Origin: Flavobacterium lotistagni
GTDB taxonomy: Bacteria; Bacteroidota; Bacteroidia; Flavobacteriales; Flavobacteriaceae
Direction of reading: 5' to 3'
Assembly: GCF_011392125.1 (NCBI RefSeq)
Contig: NZ_JAAJBU010000008.1
Span: 62,001 to 126,000, forward strand
DNA length: 64,000 nucleotides
The first letter of the stretch is position 1. The number at the start of each line of letters is the position of its first letter. Below the pieces are notes generated by a model. The model searched no databases. It saw nothing but the letters and a program-made list of their open reading frames with translations, and was not told where the DNA came from. Both the position numbers and the translations under genes were made by a program. This document shows positions 1 to 8,965 of this stretch, in pieces.

Positions 1-2825
1 AGTGACAGCGGAATGGCAAGCATCATCACGACAGGTGTTTTGAAATTCTGGAACCAACCCACAATCAGCATGTAAATGATGACAATCACGACCATAAAAG
101 CCAAGCCCAAATCGCGGAAAACTTCCAAAGTAATTTGCCATTCGCCGTCCCATTTTACGGTGAAATCGCTTTCGTCGGCAGGTTGTTCCATATAGAGCTC
201 GTTGACTTTATAACCTTTTGGAAGTTGCATTTTCTGGAGTTTTTCATTCATGCCCAAAATGGCATATACCGGGCTTTCGAGTTCTCCGGCCATATCCGCC
301 ATGACATAAACCACACGCTTTTGGTCTTTGCGATAAATAGTTTTTTGCAAAGTATCCTGAACCACTTTGACCAAATCGCTCACCGGAACTACATTGCCGC
401 GGCTGCCTTTGATTTTGAGGTTTTCGATATCCTGCAACGAAGTTTTGTCTTGGTCCTGAAGCGACAACACAATACCCACTTGGTCATTGGAATGTTCATC
501 ATACAAGTTCGCCACCGGATATTCTTTAAGCAAATAAGTCAGGTTCCCGACGATTTGTTGCGGCGCGATGCCACTCAGCATGGCTTTTTCTTTGTCGACC
601 ACGAGCTTGTATTCGGTTTGATTGTCTTCGGTCATCCAGTCAATATCGACAATGTCTTGAGTTTTTTCTAGAATCGACTTTACTTGTTGCGCGACTTCAA
701 TCTGCTGTTTGTAATCCGGGCCGTAGATTTCTGCGACCAACGTGGACAACACCGGCGGACCGGGCGGTACTTCAATAATCTTGACATTCGCACCGTATTT
801 TTTGGCGATTTTTTGCACTTCGGGGCGAACCAGTTTGGCAATGCCGTGACTTTGCAAATCGCGCTGTTCTTTGTGCAGCAAGTTCACCTGAATATCGGCC
901 ATGTTGCTGCCGCCGCGCAAATCGTAATGCCGCACCAAACCATTAAAAGTAATCGGCGCCGAAGTTCCGATGTAATTCTGATAGCTCACCACTTCCGGAA
1001 CTGTAGAAAGGTATTGCGCTATTTCCTGAGTGACCGCAGCGGTTCGTTCAAGCGTAGTTCCTTCGGGCATATCAATCACGACCTGAAATTCGTTTTTGTT
1101 ATCAAACGGAAGCATCTTCACCAGCACCGATTTCGTAAAAAACATAACAACCGAACCCGCGAGCAATAACACCGTCAAGCCAATGAGCATGCGTCTTTTC
1201 TTGCTGCTCTCCAACAACGGCCTTTCGAATCTGTTGTAGATTTTATACACCCAACTGGTTTCAAGTCCGGCTTCGGCTTTGTGCTGTTGGTGGTCTTTTT
1301 CTTGTAATAAATGATAACCCAAATAAGGCGTTACCGTCAACGCAACAAATAGTGAGAGTAACATCGCAATCGAAGCACCAATGGGCATCGGGCTCATATA
1401 CGGCCCCATCATGCCTGACACGAAAGCCATAGGAAGAATCGCTGCAATCACGGTAAACGTCGCCAGAATAGTAGGATTTCCAACTTCATTAATCGCATAA
1501 ATCGCGGCTTGTTGGAACGGCAATCGCTTCATCTTGAAATGGCGGTGCATGTTCTCGGCAATGATGATGCTGTCATCGACGACAATTCCGACTACGAAAA
1601 CCAAGGCGAAAAGCGTGATTCTGTTCAAAGTATAACCGAGCAAATAATACGCAAACAACGTTAAGGCAAAAGTCAGCGGCACTGAAAAGAAAACCACCAA
1701 TCCGCCGCGCCAACCCATGGCTAGAATCACTAAAACCGTCACGGCTATAATCGCAATGCCCAAATGCAACAGCAACTCGCATACTTTGTCTGAAGCGGTT
1801 TCGCCGTAATTTCTAGTTACCTCAACGTGAATATCATCGGTAATAATGGTTTTGCGAAGTTGGGCTACTCTTTCCAGAATTTTCTCCGAAATCTTCATCG
1901 CATCGGCTCCTTTCACTTTGCCAATAGAAATGGTAACTGCCGGATATTCCGAACGGTTCTTGGCAAAAGCTTGATTCGATTTTCCGTAACCAAACGACAC
2001 ATAACTTCTCGGTGTTGATGGGCCGTCTTGCACCGTGGCCACTTGCTTGAGATACACCGGCAGATTGGCATTCACACCGACCACTAAATTTTCTACATCT
2101 TCCGCAGAAGTCAAAAATTCTCCGGTGGTCAGCAAATATTCTTTATCATTATTCACAAAACTGCCTGATTGTGCGCTGCCGTTATTGGCCTGAATCATTT
2201 GCATAATACCGAGCGCATCGACACCGTTCTCGGCCATTTTGTCTTTGTCGAGAATCACTTTAAGTTCCCGATTTCTGCCACCGATTTCTTTGGTAATAGC
2301 TACGTCTTTAACTTTCTCAATTTCCGAAGTTACTTCTTCCGCCACCTGACGAATTTCAAAATCATTAAGCTTTTCGCTCCACAAAGTCAGGCCCAACATC
2401 GGCACATCGTCTATCGAACGGGTTTTAACCATGGGTTTGTAAACACCCGCCGGGAACATATTCTCATGCTTGGCGAGCTCGTCGTAAAGTTTTACATAAG
2501 AGCGCTCTACGTCTTGCCCAACATAGAATTGCACAATCAGCATCGCTTGACCATTCATCGCCATACTGTGCACATGCTCTACGCCTTTGATGTTCGAGAG
2601 GATTTTCTCCAGCGGCTTCACCACGCGGCTTTCCACTTCACTCGGGCTCGCTCCGGGATAACCGACCATGATATCGGCCATCGGCACATTGATTTGCGGT
2701 TCTTCCTCGCGCGGAATCAGAAACGAACTATACACGCCAATAATCATCAGCCCTACCATCAACAAAATCGTGAGCTTCGAATGGATGAAAAAATGCGCAA
2801 TCTTACCTGAAATACCTTCTTGCAT
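1..2825 (-). CDS. RND efflux permease (AcrB/AcrD/AcrF family), 3' end outside window
   Basis: Inner-membrane proton-driven pump of a tripartite RND efflux system. The frame is open from the ATG at 2825 to the left edge (941 codons; family members are usually 1,000-1,100 residues, so only the C-terminal end is missing). The N-terminus has the usual first membrane helix (about residues 13-34), followed by the periplasmic porter start with PREEEPQINVP and YPGASPSEVE. The proton-relay pair is visible in GIVVDDSIIIAEN (D417, D418), equivalent to the AcrB Asp pair. The last readable residues, WFQNFKTPVVMMLAIPLSL, are typical of the second half of the pump. It is the last visible gene of an operon with the adaptor and the TolC-like channel. 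Substrate cannot be told from sequence; drugs, lipids or metals are all possible. Confidence 0.93.
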   Translation of the reverse strand, partial: MQEGISGKIAHFFIHSKLTILLMVGLMIIGVYSSFLIPREEEPQINVPMADIMVGYPGASPSEVESRVVKPLEKILSNIKGVEHVHSMAMNGQAMLIVQFYVGQDVERSYVKLYDELAKHENMFPAGVYKPMVKTRSIDDVPMLGLTLWSEKLNDFEIRQVAEEVTSEIEKVKDVAITKEIGGRNRELKVILDKDKMAENGVDALGIMQMIQANNGSAQSGSFVNNDKEYLLTTGEFLTSAEDVENLVVGVNANLPVYLKQVATVQDGPSTPRSYVSFGYGKSNQAFAKNRSEYPAVTISIGKVKGADAMKISEKILERVAQLRKTIITDDIHVEVTRNYGETASDKVCELLLHLGIAIIAVTVLVILAMGWRGGLVVFFSVPLTFALTLFAYYLLGYTLNRITLFALVFVVGIVVDDSIIIAENMHRHFKMKRLPFQQAAIYAINEVGNPTILATFTVIAAILPMAFVSGMMGPYMSPMPIGASIAMLLSLFVALTVTPYLGYHLLQEKDHQQHKAEAGLETSWVYKIYNRFERPLLESSKKRRMLIGLTVLLLAGSVVMFFTKSVLVKMLPFDNKNEFQVVIDMPEGTTLERTAAVTQEIAQYLSTVPEVVSYQNYIGTSAPITFNGLVRHYDLRGGSNMADIQVNLLHKEQRDLQSHGIAKLVRPEVQKIAKKYGANVKIIEVPPGPPVLSTLVAEIYGPDYKQQIEVAQQVKSILEKTQDIVDIDWMTEDNQTEYKLVVDKEKAMLSGIAPQQIVGNLTYLLKEYPVANLYDEHSNDQVGIVLSLQDQDKTSLQDIENLKIKGSRGNVVPVSDLVKVVQDTLQKTIYRKDQKRVVYVMADMAGELESPVYAILGMNEKLQKMQLPKGYKVNELYMEQPADESDFTVKWDGEWQITLEVFRDLGLAFMVVIVIIYMLIVGWFQNFKTPVVMMLAIPLS

Positions 2826-2839
2826 AATTTTATTTTTTT

Positions 2840-2915
2840 GGGCGTGCCCCTGCGGGTCGGGCTTTCGGCTCTATCTTTTGCTGCACAAAAGGATGCCGCC
2901 TTAATCCCTCACGCG
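2840..2915. repeat. REP-like intergenic palindromic element
   Basis: A GC-rich block between adaptor and permease genes, unlike the AT-rich spacers elsewhere. An outer inverted pair GCGTG (2842-2846) / CACGC (2910-2914) encloses an inner imperfect hairpin ATCTTTTG / CAAAAGGAT (2873-2894). From memory, closely similar palindromic spacers recur in flavobacterial genomes. Only one copy is seen here. It could form an mRNA hairpin inside the efflux operon and affect permease expression. Confidence 0.55.
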
Positions 2916-2936
2916 GTCCGGATTAACTAAGACTTT

Positions 2937-4028
2937 TTACTTGTAGAATGACTCTATCTTTACTTTAGCGCCGTTGTATAATTTTCCTTCTGCACTAACA
3001 ATGTATTGCTCATCGGCCGACAAACCGGACAAAACCTCGACTTCATCACCAAAGGATTTTCCTATCCGCAACCAGCGCAGAATGGCCAGATTTGTATTTC
3101 CGATGGTATAAATTCCGGTCAATTGGCCTTGATGTACCAATGCAGTTCGCGGCACCAGAATTTTTTCAGATGTTGCTTTGGCGTTCGCTATCACCTTTGC
3201 CACCGGAAATTGCACATTCACGAACATGCCCGACAAAACCTCGCTGGGCACTTTCTCTAAATTGACTTTTACTAAATATTGCCCGCCGGTATTTTTCGCC
3301 GAACTACTTACCTCAACTACTTTCCCGGTCAATTCCTGCTGCGTCGATTTGACCAATACTTTGGCGTTCATTCCATTTTTAATTTGGGCAATATCACTTT
3401 CAGAAACCATTGCCGAAACCTGTAAATGGCTTGCTCCTTCAACACTCAGCAGCGGCATTCCCGGATTCGCCATATCGCCTTCCTTGACAAAAGTCTGCGT
3501 GATTTCGCCAGAAAACGGGGCCGTCACATTCGAATAAGAAAATTGTGCGAGCACTTCATTGCGTTGCTGCTTGGCGCCTTCGAGTGCGGCTTTGGCCATT
3601 TCATAACGCGAGGTCATATCATCGAGTTCTTTTGGCGAAGCGCTCTGTTGGGCAAACAAAGCCACGAAACGATCGTAATCTTTTTTGGCATTGTTGAACG
3701 CTGCGGTAGCTTGCAAAATTCCGGCATCGACCTGGGCTTTCTTGGCTTGCAAATCAGTACTATTGACGCTTACCAATAGTTGTCCGGCACTGACCTTTTG
3801 CCCTACTTTGACATGTACTTGGGTCACGTAACCCATCATTCTGGTGGCTACGTTGGCACTGTTCTCGGCTTCGATTTTCCCGCTGGCCGAAATAAAATCC
3901 CGCGAATCATTAGCACCAACACCACTTACTTTTACAATTATGGCTGGCGAATGATCTTGCGCTTCTTCACGCTTTTTCCCGCAGGAAACAAAAAACACAA
4001 TACTCAGGGCAATTAAAATCTGTTTCAT
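2937..4028 (-). CDS. RND efflux periplasmic adaptor (HlyD/membrane fusion protein)
   Basis: Periplasmic adaptor that links the RND pump to the outer-membrane channel. The chosen start (4028) gives MKQILIALSIVFFVSCGKK, a lipoprotein signal with lipobox Cys at residue 16; an in-frame ATG 27 bases upstream would put a charged extension in front of it. After the signal come the first barrel-sandwich half (GYVTQVHVKVGQKVSAGQLL), an alpha-helical hairpin rich in Ala/Lys, the second half (VTAPFSGEITQTFVKEGDM) and the beta-barrel and membrane-proximal domains. Length (363 residues) is normal for the family. It lies 43 bases after the channel gene and 111 before the permease. Confidence 0.92.
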   Translation of the reverse strand: MKQILIALSIVFFVSCGKKREEAQDHSPAIIVKVSGVGANDSRDFISASGKIEAENSANVATRMMGYVTQVHVKVGQKVSAGQLLVSVNSTDLQAKKAQVDAGILQATAAFNNAKKDYDRFVALFAQQSASPKELDDMTSRYEMAKAALEGAKQQRNEVLAQFSYSNVTAPFSGEITQTFVKEGDMANPGMPLLSVEGASHLQVSAMVSESDIAQIKNGMNAKVLVKSTQQELTGKVVEVSSSAKNTGGQYLVKVNLEKVPSEVLSGMFVNVQFPVAKVIANAKATSEKILVPRTALVHQGQLTGIYTIGNTNLAILRWLRIGKSFGDEVEVLSGLSADEQYIVSAEGKLYNGAKVKIESFYK

Positions 4029-4071
4029 AAAATGGATACTAATGGTTCTTTTCAATATTATTTTTTCAGCT

Positions 4072-5385
4072 TTACTTCGTTAGAAATTCAAGATAATCCT
4101 GAGTGAGCTGGTATTCGAAAACCGCTTGCAATTGCTCGAGTTCTTTCTGGATCAGCTGCGTTTCAGATTGCAACAAATCGGTGGTTTTATCTAAACCTTG
4201 CGCAAATCGGTTCTGGCGGATGCGGTAAGCTTCCTGCGATTGCTCAAAAGCCAATTGAGTAAGCTGTACTTTGTTTTTTGCATCACTGAGCTGGCGATTG
4301 GTTTTATTGAGTTCTAACTGGCTTTGCGCTTTGTACTGCTCAGTTTCGGTGCTGGCTTTTTGGTAATCGGCTTTGGCTTTTTCGAACTTGCCAATGGTTT
4401 TGTAGCCGTCGAACACATTCCACGACAATTGGGCGCCTAACAAGTAGCCTTTAGCGGAAGTTCCAAACAGGTTCCGATCATACATTTCGTAGCTTCCGAA
4501 GGCATTGAGCCTTGGCAAAAAAGCCATTTTAGAGGAGGACAATATCTGCCCATAAGCAGCTGAGGAAAGTTCCATGGCCTGAATGTCTTTTCGATTATCG
4601 GGCAAGGCAGAACTAAAGGTTTCTTCATCAATTTTATTTTCTAAAGCATCAGTAGGCTGGTAAACTTTTCCTGCATTATTTTCATTCAAGAGAAACGCCA
4701 GATAATCTGAGGCATTCCGGACATTGCTTTTCGCGTATTGCAATTGGTTGGCGACTTCATTCACACGAACCTGAACATTCAGTAAATCGGTTTTTTGCAA
4801 CAAGCCTTGTTGGAAGTAATTTTCAACCAATTTCAGATTAGCTTTGGCCGTAGCATCAGCTTTCTGGAGCACTTTCACTGCGCGATAAGCCAACTGCAAT
4901 TGCATGTAGGACTTTGAAAGTTCGAGTTCCAGATATTCTTGCGTGCGCTGGGTTTGCAACTGGTAAGCTTGTAATTTGGAATGTGCCGCCTTGCGCCCGT
5001 ATAGCCCGTCGAGGTTTAGCAAAGGCTGTTGTACTTCAATCTTGGTAGCGAAGTTTTGTGTTCTGGCCGGATCGTTAAGCAATGCCGGATCGAAATCAGC
5101 CGGGGAGAGAATTTCCTGATTCAGTTTAGAACCGAAAGCCATCAGCGGATTGGTAGTTACAATTCCAGTATGCGATAGGTTAATGTTGGGCAAAAAGAGC
5201 GCATGACTTTGACGATAATCGGCTTGCGCAGCAGCGGCATTTTGCCGGGCGATTTTGAGTTGTAAATTTTGCTCGGTCAGCTTCTGCTTCAAATCGGCTT
5301 TACTGATTTTTAAAGTATCCTGACCGAAAACAAAACCCGCTTTGAAAACCGCTGCGATTAAAATGATTATTGGAATCTGCTTCAT
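4072..5385 (-). CDS. TolC family outer-membrane efflux protein
   Basis: Outer-membrane channel of the tripartite efflux system; 437 residues. Signal peptide MKQIPIIILIAAVFKAGFVFGQ is followed by two related long helical segments, as in the OEP family: LKQKLTEQNLQLKIARQ with FLPNINLSHTG in the first half, and AFLPRLNAFGSYE with ELNKTNRQLSDA in the second. First gene of the leftward operon, so it probably carries the operon promoter. Confidence 0.92.
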   Translation of the reverse strand: MKQIPIIILIAAVFKAGFVFGQDTLKISKADLKQKLTEQNLQLKIARQNAAAAQADYRQSHALFLPNINLSHTGIVTTNPLMAFGSKLNQEILSPADFDPALLNDPARTQNFATKIEVQQPLLNLDGLYGRKAAHSKLQAYQLQTQRTQEYLELELSKSYMQLQLAYRAVKVLQKADATAKANLKLVENYFQQGLLQKTDLLNVQVRVNEVANQLQYAKSNVRNASDYLAFLLNENNAGKVYQPTDALENKIDEETFSSALPDNRKDIQAMELSSAAYGQILSSSKMAFLPRLNAFGSYEMYDRNLFGTSAKGYLLGAQLSWNVFDGYKTIGKFEKAKADYQKASTETEQYKAQSQLELNKTNRQLSDAKNKVQLTQLAFEQSQEAYRIRQNRFAQGLDKTTDLLQSETQLIQKELEQLQAVFEYQLTQDYLEFLTK

Positions 5386-5404
5386 AAATGTTGGTATTAC
5401 GAAG

Positions 5405-5412
5405 CAAAAGTA
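5405..5412 (-). promoter_or_regulatory. Candidate -7 box of the efflux operon
   Basis: On the minus strand TACTTTTG (5412-5405) fits the Bacteroidota -7 consensus TAnnTTTG and sits about 20 bases before the channel start codon. No good TTTG lies 19 bases upstream, so the assignment rests on the -7 box alone. Confidence 0.3.
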
Positions 5413-5460
5413 TAGGCGGAGTTTAGGCTACACAGTAACAAAAGTCACATTGGTTGTGAG

Positions 5461-5639
5461 TTGTTGGTTGTCGGTTCGTTTAAGGAAAACTGATTTGCAG
5501 TTTTCTATTCATGTTTTTTAGAATAAAGTTCTTGTTGTATGGTAATTCCAGTAAATAACTGTGAACCGATAACCGTAAACTGTAAACTCTTTAACACCGT
5601 TAATTCCACAGCATCAAACTGACAACCGACAACCTACAA
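5461..5639. repeat. Nested inverted repeats in the spacer between efflux operon and hydrolase
   Basis: TTGTTGGTTGTCGGTT (5461-5476) is matched 15/16 by the reverse complement of 5624-5639, which abuts the hydrolase stop codon. Inside lies a perfect hairpin GAAAACTG-ATTTG-CAGTTTTC (5485-5505). No gene is seen in 5386-5639. Function unknown; it could be a small palindromic mobile remnant or a structured 3' untranslated region of the hydrolase mRNA. Confidence 0.45.
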
Positions 5640-7103
5640 TTATTTAACCACTCCAATCACAAAAATTTTCGCTTTACTGATGCTGCTTTTGGGTTTAAAA
5701 TCAATCTTGTCGACAGTTTTAATGAGTGAGGCCTCGACAGTTCCTGAATCAAAATAGCATTGTATAAATTCGGGGCTTTTCATAACATTCATTAGAATAT
5801 CCAGATGCGACATGTTCTTTAAAATCAGGTGCTTGCCATTAGACAAATAAGGCATGAGTGCTTTCTCGGTGACGTAAGAAGGTGTTCTAAAATCTAAATC
5901 GCCACTAATCACTACGGTTGGAACTGCTGAGTTTCTGGATTGAGTATAAGCCGCCGGAATCGATTCAATAGGCCAGCACTTGGCTGCTCGCTCGTATATC
6001 AATGCCATGTTTTTTCCCAAAATAGTCGAATCAGTTTGAGTGTATTCTGGTTGGGCCATGGTATTCTTATCGGCACTGATGGTTTTGGCAAACACATCTC
6101 CAATGGCTGCAATATTGCTCATGTCTTGTATTTTTTGCAACAGGAATAGACCGCTGTAGTCGCGCTCATAGGCAGCCTTGAAATAAGCATCAAAAGCCAT
6201 TATTGCAAAACCTCTGTTGTATAGTGCTGCTGTGGTTCCTGCTTTAATTTTATCGGCATCGAGTTTGAACACCGACCAACGACGCGGCAGGTTTTTAAAG
6301 GCGGTTTGCATCGCTTGAGAAATTGAACCTTTATAAGGAGCCTCTTTCTGAAGGCGATAAAGGCTGTCGTATTGTTGAATGGCGTGCTGCGCAAATTCGG
6401 CTCTGGGAAGAAAATAACCCGGCGGACAAGCGCCAATCATTAAACTTCTTTGAATCACTTCAGGATGTTGATAACCATAGAGCAGTGCCACACGTGTTCC
6501 GTAACTGCTAGAGAGCAAATTGATTTTGGAATAACCTAAAAACTTTCTCGCATATTCAATATCTGCAATAACCTGCATGATGGTGTATTTATCGATATTG
6601 ATTCCGGAACTTTTGAGTTCTTTGTGGTAAGTTCGCACTTTGCTTTCCATATTTTGCAAGGAAGCCTCGCTGAGCATTTGATGATTCAAACCCTTCAAAG
6701 CCTTATTGACAGCAGACGATTTCAAACTAACCGAGCCATCCACACCGCGATAACCGACACAAACAAAATCGTGGTGGGCCAATATGGTTTCAGGGTTACT
6801 CTGGGCTATTTTCTCTGCCGATAGAATATTAGAGCCGCCCGGCCCGCCATCTAGCCAAAATATAGGTGCTTCTGGATGCTTATCGGGTGATTTTACGACG
6901 AAAAAAGGAATCAATAAATCTTTGGATTTTGGGTTTTGATCATCTTCTGGAACGCGAATAAACCCTTCGAGTGTTTGATAACTTTGACGGCCAAAAGCAA
7001 TGGTCTTTCCGTTTTTAATGCCTTCTTGTGGCGGTGTTTGCGAACAAGAAGATTGCATGGCTGCCAAAATAATCAGCGCCAACATTTTTAGTTTTGTGTG
7101 CAT
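5640..7103 (-). CDS. Alpha/beta hydrolase lipoprotein, proline iminopeptidase/tripeptidyl peptidase-like
   Basis: Probable envelope-anchored serine hydrolase related to S33 peptidases (487 residues). Signal sequence with a lipobox-like Cys20 (MQSSC). Oxyanion segment FWLDGGPGGS (residues 83-91), nucleophile elbow LSSSYGTR with Ser200 (the usual first Gly of GxSxG is Ser here), Asp402/404 in SGDLDFRTP and His433 in NMSHLD complete a plausible triad. The insert between about 230 and 380 would be the helical cap. Likely substrate is a peptide, but esterase activity cannot be excluded. Monocistronic; 88 bases separate it from the regulator gene upstream. Confidence 0.85.
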   Translation of the reverse strand: MHTKLKMLALIILAAMQSSCSQTPPQEGIKNGKTIAFGRQSYQTLEGFIRVPEDDQNPKSKDLLIPFFVVKSPDKHPEAPIFWLDGGPGGSNILSAEKIAQSNPETILAHHDFVCVGYRGVDGSVSLKSSAVNKALKGLNHQMLSEASLQNMESKVRTYHKELKSSGINIDKYTIMQVIADIEYARKFLGYSKINLLSSSYGTRVALLYGYQHPEVIQRSLMIGACPPGYFLPRAEFAQHAIQQYDSLYRLQKEAPYKGSISQAMQTAFKNLPRRWSVFKLDADKIKAGTTAALYNRGFAIMAFDAYFKAAYERDYSGLFLLQKIQDMSNIAAIGDVFAKTISADKNTMAQPEYTQTDSTILGKNMALIYERAAKCWPIESIPAAYTQSRNSAVPTVVISGDLDFRTPSYVTEKALMPYLSNGKHLILKNMSHLDILMNVMKSPEFIQCYFDSGTVEASLIKTVDKIDFKPKSSISKAKIFVIGVVK

Positions 7104-7191
7104 GTTTTGAATGTTTTAGAGCGCAAATATTGCTTCATCACATTCATATAATCGACCTAGCCTGTAGGTTCGAACCATTTAAATATCAATT

Positions 7192-8301
7192 TTAGCGCTT
7201 ATGGTTGATCGAATTGATAAAAGCTGAGGGTGTAGTTTGTGTGATTCTTTTAAAATGCTTGTTAAACGATGACTTGGAATTGAAACCACAGTCATAACAA
7301 AGCGATAAAATGGTGAACTTTTTATTCTCGGGTTGCTGCACCAAACTAATAAATTTTGCCACGCGAAGAGCATTGATGTAATCATAGAAATTCTTCTCCT
7401 CGTAAGTATTGATAACTTGAGATAAAATATTGGGGTGCACCTCTAAAAGCTTGGCTAATTCTACGAGAGTCAAATCGGGATTGACAAACCATTGTTGTGT
7501 TTGCATTTTGTCAGCAAGTAGCGCGTGAATTTCAGCCGCTTCGGTTTCAGTTAATCCAGATTTGAGATACTTCGTTTTCTTGTCACTAAGGAGATTTTCA
7601 TCTACAGGAATTTTAATTTCACCCGCTGATTCAACGACTGTCAAGGCAAAAATTCCGACCTGATTGATCCCTAGATATCCCATTAAAACTACAAATACAA
7701 CCACAGCAACATAGAGATACCTCGTGTTTTCTATCAGCACGAAAATCCAGACTACCGCGACACCCCAAATTAGATATTGCAACCAGTTTAAGTTGATTCT
7801 ATCTGTATTAGAAAACTGCCCGAGAATGTTCTGACGGTGCTTTTGCAACAATACTAAAGACCAAACTACATATACAATTCCTGAGGTTTTAACCAATATG
7901 GAATACATGTTTAGCAAAGCTTCAAAGCCCTGCCCTTTATTTTCATACACCACTATTTTTGAGGCATTAGACAAAAGAAAGAAATTAGCAAAACCAACCA
8001 ACGACATCAAAGCCGGAAGAAAATGAAAACAGTTGATAATTCTGTTTTTTAATTGATTGGTAAGCGCCGAAACATATAAAAAAAGAAACGGGCCGTGAAT
8101 CAATGGAAAAATAATGGTGATTCCGAGCAAATAAGGATATTGATAAATTTGCCTGCAAACCGATAAATAAACCAAAATCAAATGAACGCCAATAGCGCAA
8201 AACCAACCCAATAAAATTTGATCTGCTATGGTTTTATTGCGTTTTCCGACAAGTAGAAAAACCAAAAAAAAAGTAATGATGATGCCGGCTAGGTAAAACA
8301 T
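7192..8301 (-). CDS. AraC family regulator with N-terminal membrane domain
   Basis: 369 residues. The first about 220 residues hold seven or so hydrophobic helices, starting MFYLAGIIITFFLVFLLVG, an arrangement common in Bacteroidota membrane-bound AraC regulators. The C-terminal part (about 265-365) is a two-helix-turn-helix AraC domain: LTLVELAKLLEVHPNILSQVIN is the first HTH and FTILSLCYDCGFNSKSSFNKHFK the second (the Cys-Gly-Phe and K/RxF-K signatures are clear). It probably senses an envelope signal and controls neighbouring genes; the hydrolase directly downstream is the simplest candidate. No ligand can be inferred. Confidence 0.88.
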   Translation of the reverse strand: MFYLAGIIITFFLVFLLVGKRNKTIADQILLGWFCAIGVHLILVYLSVCRQIYQYPYLLGITIIFPLIHGPFLFLYVSALTNQLKNRIINCFHFLPALMSLVGFANFFLLSNASKIVVYENKGQGFEALLNMYSILVKTSGIVYVVWSLVLLQKHRQNILGQFSNTDRINLNWLQYLIWGVAVVWIFVLIENTRYLYVAVVVFVVLMGYLGINQVGIFALTVVESAGEIKIPVDENLLSDKKTKYLKSGLTETEAAEIHALLADKMQTQQWFVNPDLTLVELAKLLEVHPNILSQVINTYEEKNFYDYINALRVAKFISLVQQPENKKFTILSLCYDCGFNSKSSFNKHFKRITQTTPSAFINSINHKR

Positions 8302-8329
8302 ATTAAATCAAAAAATGATACGGATTTAA

Positions 8330-8965
8330 CTACAAAACCCCATTGTCGCTAACAAAATTTAACAATTCCACCAGATTCTTGACCTGAAACTTATGCAAGA
8401 GATTTCTCCGGTGGGTTTGCACGGTCAGGAAACTCAAAAACAAAGTGTCTGAAATTTCCTGTGTAGACTTGCCTTGTTTGAGCAAAGTCAGGATTTCCTT
8501 TTCCCGAACGGTCAGGCGCGGAATGGCTTTTAAATCGTTAATATCGGTCTGATTGATTAAGGCTTGTACTTCGTTGCAAAAAGCCAGTTTACCAGCCAAG
8601 GCTAGATCAATACAATTTCTAAACTCTTCCAGCGAGGCACTTTTGAGCAAATAGCCATTGGCACCATTCTTAATCATTTGCATTACAATACTGCGCTCTG
8701 ATTGACTGCTCATGGCGAGAATCACAATTTTCGGATACAGTTTTTTAATCTTTAAACACAAATCGATTCCGTTAATATCGGGCAGAAAAACATCGAGAAA
8801 AATCACATCGAGTTTGGATAAGTCGTTGTAGCCAAATAAACTGGTTCCGTTGTTCAGACAAACATCAATACTGATATTTTCAATTGGTGAAAGCAGCATT
8901 TTCAAACCTTCGATGACTATCGGATGATCATCTACGATAGCAATGTTATATTTTATACTGTTCAT
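8330..8965 (-). CDS. NarL/FixJ-type response regulator (REC + LuxR HTH)
   Basis: DNA-binding response regulator, 211 residues. Receiver domain: acidic pair D12-D13 (VDDHP), phospho-acceptor Asp58 (VIFLDVFLPDI), Ser in AMSSQ, and Lys108 (GYLLKSA). C-terminal LuxR HTH from about residue 150: LTVREKEILTLLKQGKSTQEISDTL, then SFLTVQTHRRNLLHKF. Its start overlaps the end of the upstream kinase gene by 20 bases, so the two are translationally coupled and should be a cognate pair. It is the natural candidate to bind the three 7-2-7 palindromes at 13100, 16343 and 23901, since NarL-type regulators use that geometry; this link is inference. Confidence 0.94.
   Translation of the reverse strand: MNSIKYNIAIVDDHPIVIEGLKMLLSPIENISIDVCLNNGTSLFGYNDLSKLDVIFLDVFLPDINGIDLCLKIKKLYPKIVILAMSSQSERSIVMQMIKNGANGYLLKSASLEEFRNCIDLALAGKLAFCNEVQALINQTDINDLKAIPRLTVREKEILTLLKQGKSTQEISDTLFLSFLTVQTHRRNLLHKFQVKNLVELLNFVSDNGVL

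Noticed and set aside
1..2810. Plus-strand open frames of 161-213 codons in the first 2.8 kb
   Set aside because: Antisense to the RND permease, which runs uninterrupted for 941 codons with the family motifs.
3006..3779. Plus-strand open frames opposite the efflux adaptor
   Set aside because: Shadows of a well-supported minus-strand gene with signal, barrel-sandwich and lipobox.
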